From Nemertoderma westbladi (taxonomy: Eukaryota > Xenacoelomorpha > Nemertodermatida > Nemertodermatidae), in contig JAUCBJ010003587.1 of assembly GCA_032718475.1 (NCBI GenBank), positions 1 to 47,312 on the forward strand: 47,312 bases of DNA. The letters are read 5' to 3'. A program made the translations under genes and the position numbers. The notes beneath the pieces are model-generated. The model was not told the origin of the DNA. It searched no databases and saw nothing but the letters and a program-made list of their open reading frames with translations. This document shows, one piece after another, positions 10,115-21,968 of this stretch. How positions within the stretch are numbered: position 1 is the first letter of the stretch; each line of letters starts with the position of its first letter.

Positions 10115-12520
10115 TATTAGGCCCTCATGAGCACCAGCAGAGCTGGTGTTTCTATCATTGAGTCTATGGCAATTTTCGTGTTATGGGGCTAATTTTCTAA
10201 ATAAATAAAAGACACTTTAATAAATTTTTTCGAAACTTTTTTCCACATCCTGGTTGAGCTGCGTCGATTGATATAACTTTCATTGACGGACGAACTATAG
10301 CTTCGGAGAAGTTCTCCTTATATACTGGACATACATACATATATAGATAATGAATACTTTTACAGTAAGAAGCAGGGCTCCACAAAATGCAGAAACCCGA
10401 AAACTATGTTTCCGGAAGGTTCTGAAAAATTACGAAGATTTTTGACTCACTAAAAACCTGAGATGCAATGGAAATATAATTTATGCACCTAAACAATAAT
10501 TGAAACCCCCAACAGTAGATCGAATTTACAAAATTATACCATATATGGAATTTCATAAATTACAAATATTAATTTCATAATTACATATCGGTTTCATATA
10601 GAAACCGACCAAAAAGGGATAAAGAATGTTCTGAGAAAAGTAAAAAACTAATGTTAGAAAAAAATAAATTTTTGAACAAATTTACTATAAAAATTTCTGA
10701 ATTTCAAGTCAATATCTTATGGCCCAGTGAATTAAAAATGCTTCGGAATATCATTTATTTCCAATCAATTACAATCTTATTGCTTAATCTTATATTTTTA
10801 ACAATATAATAATGTCAGTATGTTGAAAAATTTATTTATAGAGAGCTAACAAATTTGAATCCATTAGAAGACGGGGGAAGGGGAATTCCGGGTTAGGTAG
10901 GCAGGAGTTGACAAATCATATTTGGAGTATTATTTGGACAGTATTATTTGGATTCTTTTTTAAAGTCACAATGCTTATGTATATAATTAGAATAATATTC
11001 AAATGAAGCAATGTAATGATGGACTGGAAACTGGACTGGCACTGGAATTATACTTCTCAACAGCTCAGTACATGGAATGGTTCAACTATTAGTTGACTTT
11101 ACCATTCAGTTGGATATAAGCAGCGGCCGACTGCAGTGGTTTACACTAATTAATTTATGACGATCTTGAATACGGGGGAAAATATTCAAATTCAAATTGA
11201 TATAAATAAATAAAATAAGAATTAAAATCAGCTGACAAAGTGCTGCAGCCCTATGCATTCAACCATCCCCCAATATGCTCGCTTTCACTCTAGGAGAGTG
11301 TGACACTGTTTTTCGATTAAAAATTGTGGTTTCCGGAAGGTTTCAAATTTTGTGGAAGCGTGGTAAGAAGTCCTAACGAACTTCTAATAATATAGCAAAC
11401 TTATCGATAAGGTCAATAATTATGTGCCGCCCTCTGTTCATTAACTCTTAGAGAACATAATATAGGCACTTATGTGATAAACATTATTGATGTATATAAA
11501 TTATTTTGAGTGTAACTTGAACGAAGGCGTGGACAATTGAACAGTCGTCTGAAGCTAAAGAGCTTCTTTCACTGTGCACTAGCACCACCATCTAGTTTAC
11601 TGTAGCTGATTATCTTGAACTAATGCATTATATTTCATGGCTGGTAGATTATCTCGGATCAATTATATTATTATAATGAATTCCTGACTAAGATCATAAC
11701 ACTGAATCGTTCTTATTTGCATTTCATTCATTTACCATATTATATCACGGAGGCGTTTATTCTGCATTTATCGGTTGAGCTCATTCGCTGGCGTAAAATT
11801 AACAAACTTGATGGGTTCTGCAGGTGGGGGAGTAGTGGGACTATAACGAAGTATGTTAGAATCATGATAGCATGTCGTCATACACCATGGTTCACTGTTC
11901 CTCGTTCAGGGGAAGTTTCAGGGATTTTTTACCTTTGAGTTCCACCTTCAAGAAGCTCATATTGTTGATATAATATGACATTATTACTTAAATAAAAACG
12001 TATCGGAAATTGTGTGTATTTTTATCAAGAAATTGGCAGGTTTTTAGCATGAGCAAAGCATGCATGAATATCCATGAATAATATATCCATGAATATGCAT
12101 TCATGCTATCTGTATTTCAGTTAACGGAAACGGGCAAAGAGCACTTTATCATTAAAATAGTGAAGGGAAAACTAATTTCCTGCACAAAAATACAAAATAG
12201 TTAAGGAGGGTTTTTCATTATTAAAACAGTGACAATAGTGAAATAATGTAGTATTTGTGATCAAAAAGATGTTATCTATATGATGTTTGATTATGAAGTG
12301 GGTTAATAAATTAGGTTTATTTTCATAATCATATTTCGCCATGATTTAATTTCACTGTAGCGGTCATTCAGACAAATAATGACTTATTATTCATATTCTA
12401 CTAGGTTTAGATTCAGAGACCAATTAAGGTGACAGGAAAATTATGCTTAACGCGGTGACAAGGGCAGCATTGAAGCTGCACATTGAGATGATATGCTGGC
12501 TTAACAAAAATATTTCACCA
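10115..12520. other. No recognisable gene
   Basis: AT-rich sequence without a supported gene. A short imperfect hairpin at about 12047-12112 is built from repeats of atgaatatccatgaata and gcatgaatg. Small frames at 10197-10385 and 11717-11938 carry no motif. No RNA gene seen. Confidence 0.5.
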
Positions 12521-12539
12521 CCACCATGCAATTCCCAAT

Positions 12540-12700
12540 TAGCAAGCCCAATGCAGTGTGCATGCCGGCTATCAACAAAGTTGCACCGCCACTATCCACA
12601 GGCTGGTCCTCACGGCGAAAACAATGTCCTGCAAAGCGGAAGCGGCTTTGTTCAAGTGTCAAGCTTGGGGGAACCAATGGGACACCGCCAATGTGCCACC
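12540..12700 (-). mobile_element. Small decayed 3' fragment of the RTE-type LINE
   Basis: The plus strand reads ggctggtcctcacggcgaaa and caagcttgggggaaccaatg, matching the C-terminal coding region near 3240-3320 on the minus strand. The part before it (catgccggctatcaacaaag, then ttgcaccgccac) matches 3070-3100. About 145 bp between these two blocks is deleted. It is more diverged than the other copies. Confidence 0.8.
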
Positions 12701-12998
12701 AAACACTATTGAGTTAAGAAGTTCAGGCACTCGGACACTGCTTCACTTACGGGGGTGATTTGATTAAAAACAAAAACCATCAAAAAACAACATTTACATA
12801 GTACAGTCTATATATTAAGTATTGTCAAGATTATATGCTTGTTGGTAACATAGAGAATATCTAATATGATAAGAAATAGTTAGGCGTATGGAAATAAAAA
12901 CATGTACCAAATATGATAAAATATATTAAAACGTATGGAAATAAAAAACAGTACAAATGTAATTATATATTACCAATTTAAAAATGACTTTGAAGACA

Positions 12999-13190
12999 TA
13001 ACATAATTAATTAAACAGTGACTGAATTATATGAAATAACATAATTAATTAAACAGTGACTGAATTATATGAAATAACATAATTAATTAAATAGTGACTG
13101 AATTATATGAAATAACATAATTAATTAAATAGTGACTGAATTATATGAAATAACATAATTAATTAAATAGTGACTGAATTATTTGAATTA
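12999..13190. repeat. 38-bp minisatellite, about five copies, at the 3' end of a LINE
   Basis: The unit taacataattaattaaaca followed by gtgactgaattatatgaaa repeats with a 38-bp period (starts at 12999, 13037, 13075 and on), with c/t variation in aaacag/aaatag. It abuts the stop codon of the minus-strand LINE ORF2 at 13192, so it is probably the 3' UTR or tail of that LINE. Confidence 0.9.
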
Positions 13191-13191
13191 A

Positions 13192-15670
13192 TTAACCCCA
13201 GTGATCAACTGAACAATATAACTTCAGATTATAATTACTTAATCTACGAGAGAAAATTTGCAAATTTTTAGCACAAACAACATCTTGTGATAAGTAATTC
13301 CAAATTGGCACGATACGATAATTAAAATAATTCTTACACAGTTGTAGTCTACAATAAGGAATATAGAGTTTCTATGTATGACCATGGAGCCAGCCCTCTT
13401 ATGGGTGGCGCCTGCGTAAATAATTTATCGAAATTTAGGTCTATAAGACCGTGATACATACAATAAAGCATTTTCAAATCGAAAATTATTCTTCTTACTT
13501 CTAGATGTTGAAGAGACAGTACATCTTGGCACTCACAGTAGGGCACGTAATTTAATTTGCACCTGTAATATAGTCTACGTGTTAAATAGTGCTGGGCCCA
13601 TTCAACTAGATTAATAATACCTGACTTAGTAAAAGGAGACCAAACAGGAGTACAGTACTCTAAAATCGACCTTACTGTGTAGACTTGTATCCCGATAAAA
13701 ATGCGGCTTTATTAAACGATTTAATATTTCGAAAAAGCATATTATTTATAATTTTGTACGCTTTACCAACCTGCTGCTTACAGTAGTTACAGTATTAAAC
13801 TTAAAACCATTACTAACAATAATACCTAGATCTTTGCAGTACTTTTCGTACTTTATTTCACTACCATTTAAAATATAACTGAAACTTTGATTTGTGGTAC
13901 TAACATGAACAACTGTACACTTACTTATGAGCACCAACATTTAACTGCCACTTATTTGCCCATATCTCTCGTAATTTAAGCGCACTGGCTAATAAGTCAC
14001 AAGCAGTGGTAGGAGTTTGACATCATCAGCAAATAATTTAACATCAATGGCCAAAAGAAAATCGGGTAGGTCATTAATAAATAATAAAAAAAGCCCCTGG
14101 CCAAGGATACTTCCTTGTACTGTGCCAATAACTGAACAATAATCTGAAAAAGTGTTATCAATTAAAACTAGCTGCTTTCTATCAGGTAGAAAGGCTTTCA
14201 ACAACAGCAACAAATCACCAGTAAAATCATAACTTTCTAGCTTAGTGAACAATTTAGTAGTAACTACTGAGTCAAATGCCTTAGCAAAATCGATGTAAAT
14301 TATATCAATATTATGTTTACTGTCAACTAATTTGTTGAGTACATGTGGATTTTCGTTGTAGGAAACCATGCTGGGCTTTGGAAATTATTTTGTTCCTAAA
14401 TAAGTAACCAGTAATATATTTTTTAATACATTGTTCCATAATTTTACACGAAATACAAGTGAGACTGAGCTAGATTTCCTTTTTTAAAAAAGGGGGATAA
14501 TATCTGACATCAACCAGATGGCTGGCAACGAGTGCTTGGAAAGTGGGATGTTGAATATGATTGACAGCAGAGAGGCAAGCGCGCATGCTAACTTGAAAAA
14601 AATTATTGAGGATAGATTGTCTGGAGTTCTACCATTTTTAGGTTCAAGCTGTCGCAATATACAGTAGTTAGAACATGAATGGGGCTGAGATCAAATGATA
14701 GACTGATGTTGTCCAGTACTTTATGAGGGAAATTGCATGGAATTAGCGCGCCGTTGTCATCAGAAAAAATTTCAGAAAGGACCTTGGCAAAGATTGCCGC
14801 TTTCATTTCACTGTCAACAATCGTTTCTCCTGTGTATTGTATTTGTATATTGTGTTGTATCCTTTGTATTTGTCGCACGAACCACCGCTTGTGACACTAT
14901 CTTGGCTGATCGTCTGTAGGCTTCCAATCCACCTGGAGAATTGCGCCATTGTCATATCATAATAACAGTTAATAGCCATTTCTGGAGCTTTCTAACATAG
15001 CTAGGGTAAATTTTCTTTCTTTTGCGTTTAAATAATTTGTATGGGATAAAACGATCAATACCATCCTTTAAGCCGTTTGCTGCAACTATTGTAGTATACA
15101 GAAATGCATGGTTCGTAAACAGTCCTCCAATCTGTATCTCTGAGATAATCATTGAAACTGACCACCGTTGCAACTCACCGCCGAACTTAATTGCTGTTGC
15201 TAAAATCGTAGAATCCTGCTAGGTCAACCAAATTAGCAGTGGAATATTGTGGAGAGGTGGTTGATATAAGCAAATTAAACACGATTTGTTGACTCCAAGG
15301 ATGTCAACAGCAACAACTTCAATGTCTATGTCGGTTTTGGGAACTGGAAAGTCAACACGAACATAATTCAGATTGCCACTGATAGCAAGTAAAGCACCAC
15401 CTCTGGGTTTTAGTAGATCTGTATTATCTAAAAATCCTATAGTTGGAGTCACTTAGGATCTCTGAGTCACTGACAACATCAATTAACCAGGTTTCTGTAA
15501 CAGCAAGAATTTTGAAATTATGTGTGCAAAAAAGTTTGTCAAGGTCAGGCAGTTTATTCTTAATCAATTGGGCATTGAAGCAACAACAATTCAAATCATG
15601 GGTTTTAGGTTTTGAAGCTTGTGGGCGACGACCTCCCTCTAGAGGTTTCCCTGTTGACTACCAGAGGTAA
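13192..15670 (-). pseudogene. Jockey/CR1-type LINE ORF2 relic (second family)
   Basis: Minus-strand ORF2 of a non-LTR retrotransposon, broken by frameshifts. The endonuclease begins near 15600 (LNCCCFNAQLIKNKLPDL, then KILAVTETWL) and continues with GGALLAI and LYQPP near 15400-15240. A linker follows at 14878-14603. Reverse transcriptase lies at 14369-13989 with motif A IDFAKAFDSV, motif B GTVQGSILG and motif C KLFADDVKL. Thumb and C-terminal parts continue at 13940-13746 (CKDLGIIVS), 13546-13349 (LSLQHLEVRRIIFDLKMLY) and down to YRIVPIWNYLSQ, ending at a TAA at 13192. It is collinear with ORF1 at 15730-16679, so the element is nearly full length though dead. It is not the same family as the LINE at 1-4848. 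Confidence 0.85.
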
Positions 15671-15729
15671 TAGCATTGTCTATCGGTGCTGGTCGAGTGG
15701 AATTGCTATGTTTGTTGTTCAATGCATTA

Positions 15730-16679
15730 TCATGCAGTATGATTTGCACCGAAGGTATGCCTGTTCAGATTGCAGTAGGGTGAGGTCACTTGAGATAAAG
15801 ATCCCTGAAGAGGAGTTTTTCGAAACAATTTCTTCCGAATGATTACAGATTTGATCTCGAGTGAAGTAAGCTCGATAATTACCATGGAACTTTTTGTAGC
15901 ACTATCCACAGTTCTGGCCGGGAGGCGATAGATTATTCTCTTTAAAGGTTCAACCACATCGAAGGTTTCCAGAAGGAATGATTTAACGCATTGAACATCT
16001 TCAGAGGGATCTTCGGGAGCTCAAATCTATAAAAATGTTATTCTGGTGCTTTTTCTGCTCATTTACCTCTTCTTTAGAGACATCATCAAGAGTCAGAGGT
16101 GGCAGTTGTTGGCTGACCGCTGCATTGAAGCTCTTTTTCTTTCCACCAGGTCCAACTACAGTACAACTACAGTTTTGTATATTTGGGACATTATTGTTAT
16201 GGAGAGAATTCAGTTCGTTATTAATAGAATCGAAGTCGTGTTTTAAATATGTTTTCAAGCTGGATATCATAGACTTAAATTGTTTAGGACCAGAGCTGGT
16301 GCCATTGTCGATTGTTAACTTCCCCTTAACCTCGCATGGTGTGCATATTATTTTACAGTTCTTGCAGTTGGCGAGTATAAGGATTTCATTCAGGTGATAG
16401 ATTGAGACAGGCTGTATGGATCCATGCTCCACAGATCTCGCAACCTAAACAACTATTACCCAACACTGTTTTGGAACAGTGGCTACAGATGCTTGACGCT
16501 TCTGTCGAAAGTACCTTGGCCTTGGTACAGTTTTCATGGTGGGATTCATCAAGGAAGAAAGCAGAACAGTTCTTGCAACTAAACATTTTGGGCATGTCAA
16601 TTACTGGTGTCTCAGATCTTTGGGATGGAGCAGAAGGTTTATTCCTTTTCCATTTTGTGTTAACAGTACCGGTACTCAT
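15730..16679 (-). pseudogene. LINE ORF1 relic with PHD-like zinc finger
   Basis: Minus-strand ORF1 of the same LINE. It starts at an ATG at 16679 and encodes a basic N-terminus, one CxxC segment (FSCKNCSAFF), then CSHCSKTV followed by CLGCEICGAWIHTACLNLS, a Cys/His pattern typical of the PHD-like fingers in CR1/Jockey-group ORF1 proteins. A frameshift near 16400 moves to the next frame (16432-16001), which includes a coiled-coil-like stretch (SLKTYLKHDFDSINNELNSL). A further piece at 15957-15730 may be the nucleic-acid-binding C-terminal domain. ORF1 proteins of this type bind element RNA. Breaks make it a pseudogene. Confidence 0.75.
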
Positions 16680-16754
16680 TTTTCATGAATTATCCAAAAT
16701 CAATATTAATAAATTAAAATAAAATAATAATATTCAGTATGCCAGTAGATTTAC

Positions 16755-17539
16755 AGTATTAATTTGTAGGTGGAATGTCAATAGTCTGATACCATTGTAC
16801 AATATCTTCTCTGAAACTAACAGCCTTGCAAAACAGTTCATGAATGAACCCCACTGTGAAGCCAATTCCTTCAATCCTGCCTGCTGCAGCCTGGGTTCTC
16901 TGTAACTTGTAATTAAAGGTGTGGTGACTCTTTAAGAAAACAACAACTCCTTACAGCGCATTGCAAATATAAGTAGTGACTCAATCAAATGGATAGCCTT
17001 CAGGTTAGGTTGCTTCATTGGATCCGGATTTTTAGGTTTTCGGTGGACTATGAATATCCTTCACTAACAAATGCAGCCCATTGGATGCACAGCCATGAAA
17101 AAATGTATTTGGGTAGTGGTCTTCCACAATTTTCCATGCTAGTTTATTGGTGTTAGTGCTGTTGATAACAGCACCCGCTACATCTTGATTCAGATTTAGA
17201 TTCCTCTAAATAATTAATAATTCTGGCAATATCCTGTGCTATACAAGCTCTGTAATGAGCTTGTTCACCAGTTGCTACCGATTCCAGAAATATTGAATTA
17301 AATTCACATGCTGCTATATAGTTGACAAGTGGTTCTCCATTAACATATGTCCTTGTATCAGTGTTTAAACAGACATAGTTTGCAGCAGCCAAATGTTTAT
17401 CTACACAGTCTTTAACGCTCATATAACAACTATATAATACTGTACCTCCAATTTGTTTCCTACTCGGTAGAGTAATCCAAGAGTGACAAATTTTAAAGGC
17501 ATTCTTCAGGATTGAATCTTCAGTTCGAACAAAGGACAA
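16755..17539 (-). pseudogene. hAT-superfamily transposase relic
   Basis: The minus strand encodes SFVRTEDSILKNAFKICHSW, then LPSRKQIGGTVLYSCYMSVK and NGEPLVNYIAACEFNSIF, followed after a shift near 17160 by NTNKLAWKIVEDHYPNTFFH and GCASNGLHLLVKDI. This order matches the DUF659/RNase-H-like region of animal hAT transposases, enzymes that cut and paste DNA elements with 8-bp target duplications. Weaker similarity may run to about 16755. There is no start, and at least one frameshift and stops. A non-autonomous hAT element lies at 41013-42580, but no link can be shown. Confidence 0.72.
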
Positions 17540-19075
17540 TTCGCTTTGCTAAATTCTTATTCATCTGTAATTGTTCATGTTTAGTTAATGATGGTATAAC
17601 ACGCGACAATTGGAGCGAGATAATTGGAACTTTGGTTAAACACTACCTGTACTGGTAGTCCCAGATAGAGAACTTAAAGAACCTTCGGTTGTGGCTGTTG
17701 AATCAAAGGTAGGAGGCCTAAAGCACTAAAGCACGCATTTTAACATGCAAAACGATCCATTCCGGTAGCTGCTTAATCTGCTATAAGTCTAACTGTCAGA
17801 CTGTAGCTAGGGGGCTACCAAATATACAAATAACATAAATAATATATACCAAGTAGCCGTGGGTTGGTTACCTTTACTTCTTTTCATATATCAGTAGGCA
17901 TAGAGTGATAGGCCGGCCTGTCAGCCTGATTAATGTTTAATATTGAGATAACGAAAGCAGAAGCTTATTGCACCTGTTCAGTCAGAATATAACAACTTTC
18001 AAAATATTTAAACCGAAACTAAAGTACCTACCTACTACTACCTACTGTAGCACTAATTAAGATTGAGGTAACCGTGGTTCCAGTTGGAAATCTTATTTTA
18101 ATCAAGAAAAGCAATATTAAAGAAAAAATAAATAAACCCATGGTACGTTTCAATATATCGTGACCATAGAGCTAGAACAACACATACCACAATTTTCAAA
18201 AAAAATTTTTTCACCAAAATTACTCAAGATGGCGTTCTACATCTTATGTTAAAATCCTAGACTTGTATGTCAGTCCGTTTAGGAGATATGGAAAACCAGA
18301 ACAACCCACACATCATAGAAGTTGAAAACTGTTAGAGGTAAAACAACACATACCACACTTTTCCCTATCATACTTTGCCAGGAAAAACACCATTCAATAG
18401 TCGAGGAATAACGTGAGTTCTTATGTTTCTGTGATAAAATCCTAGAGGTAAAACAACACACACAGACTAGAGTTAATGTTAAATTTCAGTATGTGTTGTT
18501 TTGTCTCTTTGGAAAATAACGAAAAAAACAGTTTTTTTCATTAACAAAATTTATTTTGAATGCTAGCCACTATTATAAAATGTATCATTGTATCTTCTCA
18601 GACCTCTGTCGAAAAAATCAGGAGACGGGATCCATATAGAGGGAAATGAGAAGGTTTTTTGCATTTTTCTCGAAACCACATTTTTTGGTGAGTGTTGTTC
18701 TGGCTCTTTGGTCACGATATTACAAATCATCTTCAGTAAATTTAAAACACAAACTCAAAATTTAAAAGACATCAGTATACAATATATATTAAGCCTAATT
18801 GTGTTAATAAAAAGTATGAATTGAGCATTGAGTAATGGTTAATGTTGTACAGTATACTTAGGCTATTGATAAACACATGAAAATTATTTATTGTAGTATA
18901 CCGTATAAATTGAATTAGAAGATTGACGAATAAACTACGGACAAATATATGATTACCATAATATTGTAGGAATATGGGGGTCAGTAGAGAGTTTACCTAA
19001 AAAACAAATACAGTACGTAATCAGTAGGAACAACTACAGTATAGTAAGGGGAAGTTTAGAAAAAAAATATAGTAT
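17540..19075. other. No gene; short dispersed repeats with taaaacaacacata motif
   Basis: AT-rich sequence. Between 18175 and 18510 the phrase aacaacacataccaca recurs (about 18177 and 18342; a shorter form at 18448) and appears inverted as tatgtgttgttttgtctct near 18491, so part of this is probably a decayed inverted-repeat element. No coding motif seen. Confidence 0.4.
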
Positions 19076-19081
19076 ACATAA

Positions 19082-19375
19082 TTAGAACAGGTGTAGAGGA
19101 AAAGAGGTACCTTGAACGTTAAGAGTGGCTCGATGCTTAGCAATTAGTAAACTTTCTTTAATGAGAAGGTCGTAGTTAGTTTTAGTAGGTGCATGAGCGA
19201 GGGGCATAAAGTCTTCCATAGAGAAGGAATGTACCCGACAGTATTTTTTTTTGGGGCCACTGTTTTCCCAGTTCATGGAGATAGACTTAAGTGCTCACAG
19301 TTTCTCACCTTAAAATATCTTTCGGTTTTACCGATGTAAGTATAATCATCGCAGATACCATACTTGAATTTATAA
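19082..19375 (-). pseudogene. Penelope-like element relic, GIY-YIG endonuclease domain
   Basis: Read on the minus strand, FKYGICDDYTYIGKTERYF and VRNCEHLSLSP form the GIY-YIG signature of Penelope-like retroelements, with Y, G, YIGKTE and the later R and EH in the expected order. A frameshift near 19276 leads into the C-terminal tail LLIKESLLIAKHRATLN, also typical of the family. The reverse transcriptase part is not in view. Penelope-like elements often carry hammerhead ribozymes in their terminal repeats, which bears on the hammerhead motifs at 9580 and 47006, but no copy of that motif is next to this relic. Confidence 0.75.
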
Positions 19376-19379
19376 ATGG

Positions 19380-20460
19380 TCAGTCAGAGGCCTGATGGAT
19401 CGAGGTAGTCTATCTGTCTATCCTAGAATCAGAAAAAACTCCCAAGTCGGTTTGATGGTTTAAAGACGTTTTTAAAATGCACTGTGCATAAGTCATTTAG
19501 ATATGATTTTTAAATGTTTGAGTAGGATGGAAGATAGTTCTCCAAGATATGGTAAGCATTAGATGTAGTTTCTTACCAACCGTTAGTTCAGTGTGGGGGG
19601 TTTAGTGGTTTAGTTAGTTTAGTAATCTACATGATAAATGTAAATGCAGCATCAAGATTGTTAATATTAAAAAATATTTTTTTAATCCTTTACATTTACA
19701 TTTGAAAATGCATTACTCTACTGTATAAAATTTGAATAAGTATACAATAGGGGTATTTCATTATCATTAGGCTGTTAGGTACCAGTAATACTTGTGTTTA
19801 ATTAATAATTAGGCTTAACATACAGGCCCACCGGTACAGTGTTAGTGTTGGCTTAGGCCTATATAATTAATTCATACTTAATACATAGTTACTTTCGGAC
19901 TTTACACAGTCTACCCAGTGTGTTTACTAACACAGTAACGTACCAGTACTATATAACATAATAAGAATAGGCCTATTAGCTGACTGGCTGATTAGTTAAA
20001 ATAAATTTTCAGCTCGGCATTATGACAGCGACAGTATGGTTAAATGATAGAGAGAGACATTTGACTGTCTGAAGAATTGAAAGGGAAAATAAATGCGAGA
20101 AACACGAAATTCAAATAAACGGCGGAGCGAAATTTTTTTGTGTATTTTCGTGATTTCAATTAATTTGTCTCATTTACCTGTCTCACCCGAACGTGCACCT
20201 GTCTCACCCGAACGTCTGAACGTGAATGTGCATCAATGTGCAATAATTTAAACAAAACTCTATTTAAGCAGTATTAATAGTACACTACACAGTACTATGA
20301 TTTTAAAGAAAATATTTTTAAATATAAATTTGGCAAATAGTATTAAATAATAAACGTATTTTTAACTTTTAACCGCCCAGTAATAAAAACCTATAGTTTT
20401 TCTTTTTTATTTCATTAATTTTATCCTACTACTTATATCTTATGCCGACCAATTATTTTA
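19380..20460. other. No recognisable gene
   Basis: AT-rich sequence. A 20-bp phrase, cacctgtctcacccgaacgt, is duplicated in tandem near 20177-20216. No coding or RNA signature. Confidence 0.4.
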
Positions 20461-20465
20461 TTTTA

Positions 20466-20845
20466 TCATGTTAGACAGACTTGTTAGTGACGGATTTCTT
20501 TGCTTTAAAAAAAACCAGACCTACAAGGGGACCCTCATGGAAACGAGGTTATACCTCATGAGGCTATCCTCTACACCAAGTAGTAGCTTGACAAATTTTT
20601 AAACTTGTAAATATCACGTACCTAATGTTTTTACTTCATATATCGCCTACTGTCAGACTGTAAATATCTATCGGATCAATTGTGCATATCTCTGTATCTT
20701 TACTTATTGCTGTATTGTGCCTTGTGATGTATGCGATCGTTGATACTGTACCTATGTGATCTTCTTAACGTATTATTGTGTATTTTACTCCAGTATCACT
20801 TATATTTTAATGAGCCTTTGGTGTAAATAAAAAACTTCAACTTCA
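20466..20845 (+). mobile_element. Probable 3' end of a CR1/Jockey-type LINE
   Basis: The plus strand reads ggggaccctcatggaaacga and ggttatacctcatgaggcta, then a non-coding stretch ending in gtgtaaataaaaaacttcaa and cttcatc. A polyadenylation signal followed by short direct repeats of acttca is what the 3' ends of CR1/Jockey LINEs look like. There is no reverse transcriptase in view, so this is a tentative call. Confidence 0.35.
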
Positions 20846-21133
20846 TCTGGTTCGCGGTCATTCATGCAGGTATGCGTCCGACTGTCCGAGTTTTGCAGCA
20901 TGAATTCTGGCATCTGGGGTGGCCCCTCAGATATGAAAGATATGGCCTCCTAAACATATTATCAATAGACCTACCAAAATCTATCTGTCTATAGCATCAT
21001 GAAATAAATTATAAACTGTAGTTAAGTCATTGTGGATAGGATCTGCTTGTACTGCTACTGCAGCAGCAACAGCAACTGACTCTGACAGACTGATGGCAGT
21101 ATCTTACTCGTTTAGTATTGGATAGGCCTACAT

Positions 21134-21715
21134 GACCGAACGTAATCAGGATCGAATGTAACTTAGTTATTGCGTATCGAACGTAACCGCAATTATGTTA
21201 CATTGGATCCTATAACTATGTTACATTCGATCTACAAATTACTAAGCTCGAATGTAACATTGCCATTTACAGATTTAAAGGAACAGGTAACTGAGGCGTG
21301 TTGGGGGAACCAAAACAATAAACGAAAGTCAGAAAGTTAAAACATGTTACAAGATTATGCAGGTTACTTTTATTTAAAGGCTGAAAGGAGCAGGTTACAG
21401 AGGCGTGTTGGGGGAACCAAAACAATAAACGAAAGTTAACACAGTTACAAGATTATGCAGGTTACTTAATTGGGTCTTGGCTCTTTGTTTTGTACTCAAC
21501 TCACCAACACCAAACTGTTTCTTCCTGTAAATAAACGAAGCATTTCATCGGTTAACTCCTGAAATCAAAACACAACTGAAATAAATGTATGTTACATTCG
21601 AACTTAGTAATTTGTAGATCGAATGTAACATAGTTATAGGATCCAATATAACATAATTAAAGTTACATTCGATTCGTAAAAACTATGTTACATTCGATCC
21701 TAATTACGTTCGGTC
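21134..21715. mobile_element. Fold-back element with 127-bp inverted arms and a duplicated core
   Basis: Arms 21134-21260 and 21589-21715 are both 127 bp and are inverted copies with few mismatches: gaccgaacgtaatcaggatc starts the left arm and gatcctaattacgttcggtc ends the right. Each arm holds several shorter repeats of cgaatgtaacat. The core, about 21276-21470, is a tandem duplication of roughly 95-100 bp (gaggcgtgttgggggaacca, twice). There is no ORF, so it is non-autonomous. The RTE-type LINE begins about ten bases after its right end. Confidence 0.88.
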
Positions 21716-21725
21716 TGTCATCCCA

Positions 21726-21955
21726 TATACTTGGCTGCAGGGGTATATGGCCTGACCAGGCAGATGGTGATCTACCAATGGCTGGTCAGGAGTAGAGTGT
21801 TCTCATGTCCACTCTGAGAGCACTTCACTGCGACCTGTACCTGGCAGCAAGGGTACAGGGCATGACCCAGCAGATGAGCTGCAACAGCCAATGGTGGGTC
21901 ATGTGCGCCAGAGTAGATATGGGTGATGGGCCTCATATCTGACTCCATTGCGACA
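21726..21955 (+). repeat. Two tandem 5' UTR monomers of the RTE-type LINE
   Basis: Unit 1 (cttggctgcaggggtatatg ... ccaatggctggtcagg ... cacttcactgcgacc) and unit 2 (cctggcagcaagggtacagg ... ccaatggtgggtcatg ... gactccattgcgacac) align along their length with clear divergence. Repeated 5' monomers are used as internal promoters in some LINEs, for example mouse L1. That role here is inference. Confidence 0.65.
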
Positions 21956-21968
21956 CCCACCCTGTGGA

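Noticed and set aside
11717-11938. 73-residue frame
   Set aside because: No motif, ordinary length for chance in this composition.
15990-16005. Hammerhead-like ctgaaga on the minus strand
   Set aside because: No GAAA follows at a suitable distance and no helix II pairing is seen.
20067-20085. ctgaaga followed by gaaa, a third hammerhead candidate
   Set aside because: Only three bases separate the two core segments, so there is no room for helix II.
21948-21968. Start of the LINE ORF at a TTG codon
   Set aside because: The frame is open here, but TTG is not a usual animal start. The ATG at 21969 has a good context and was preferred.
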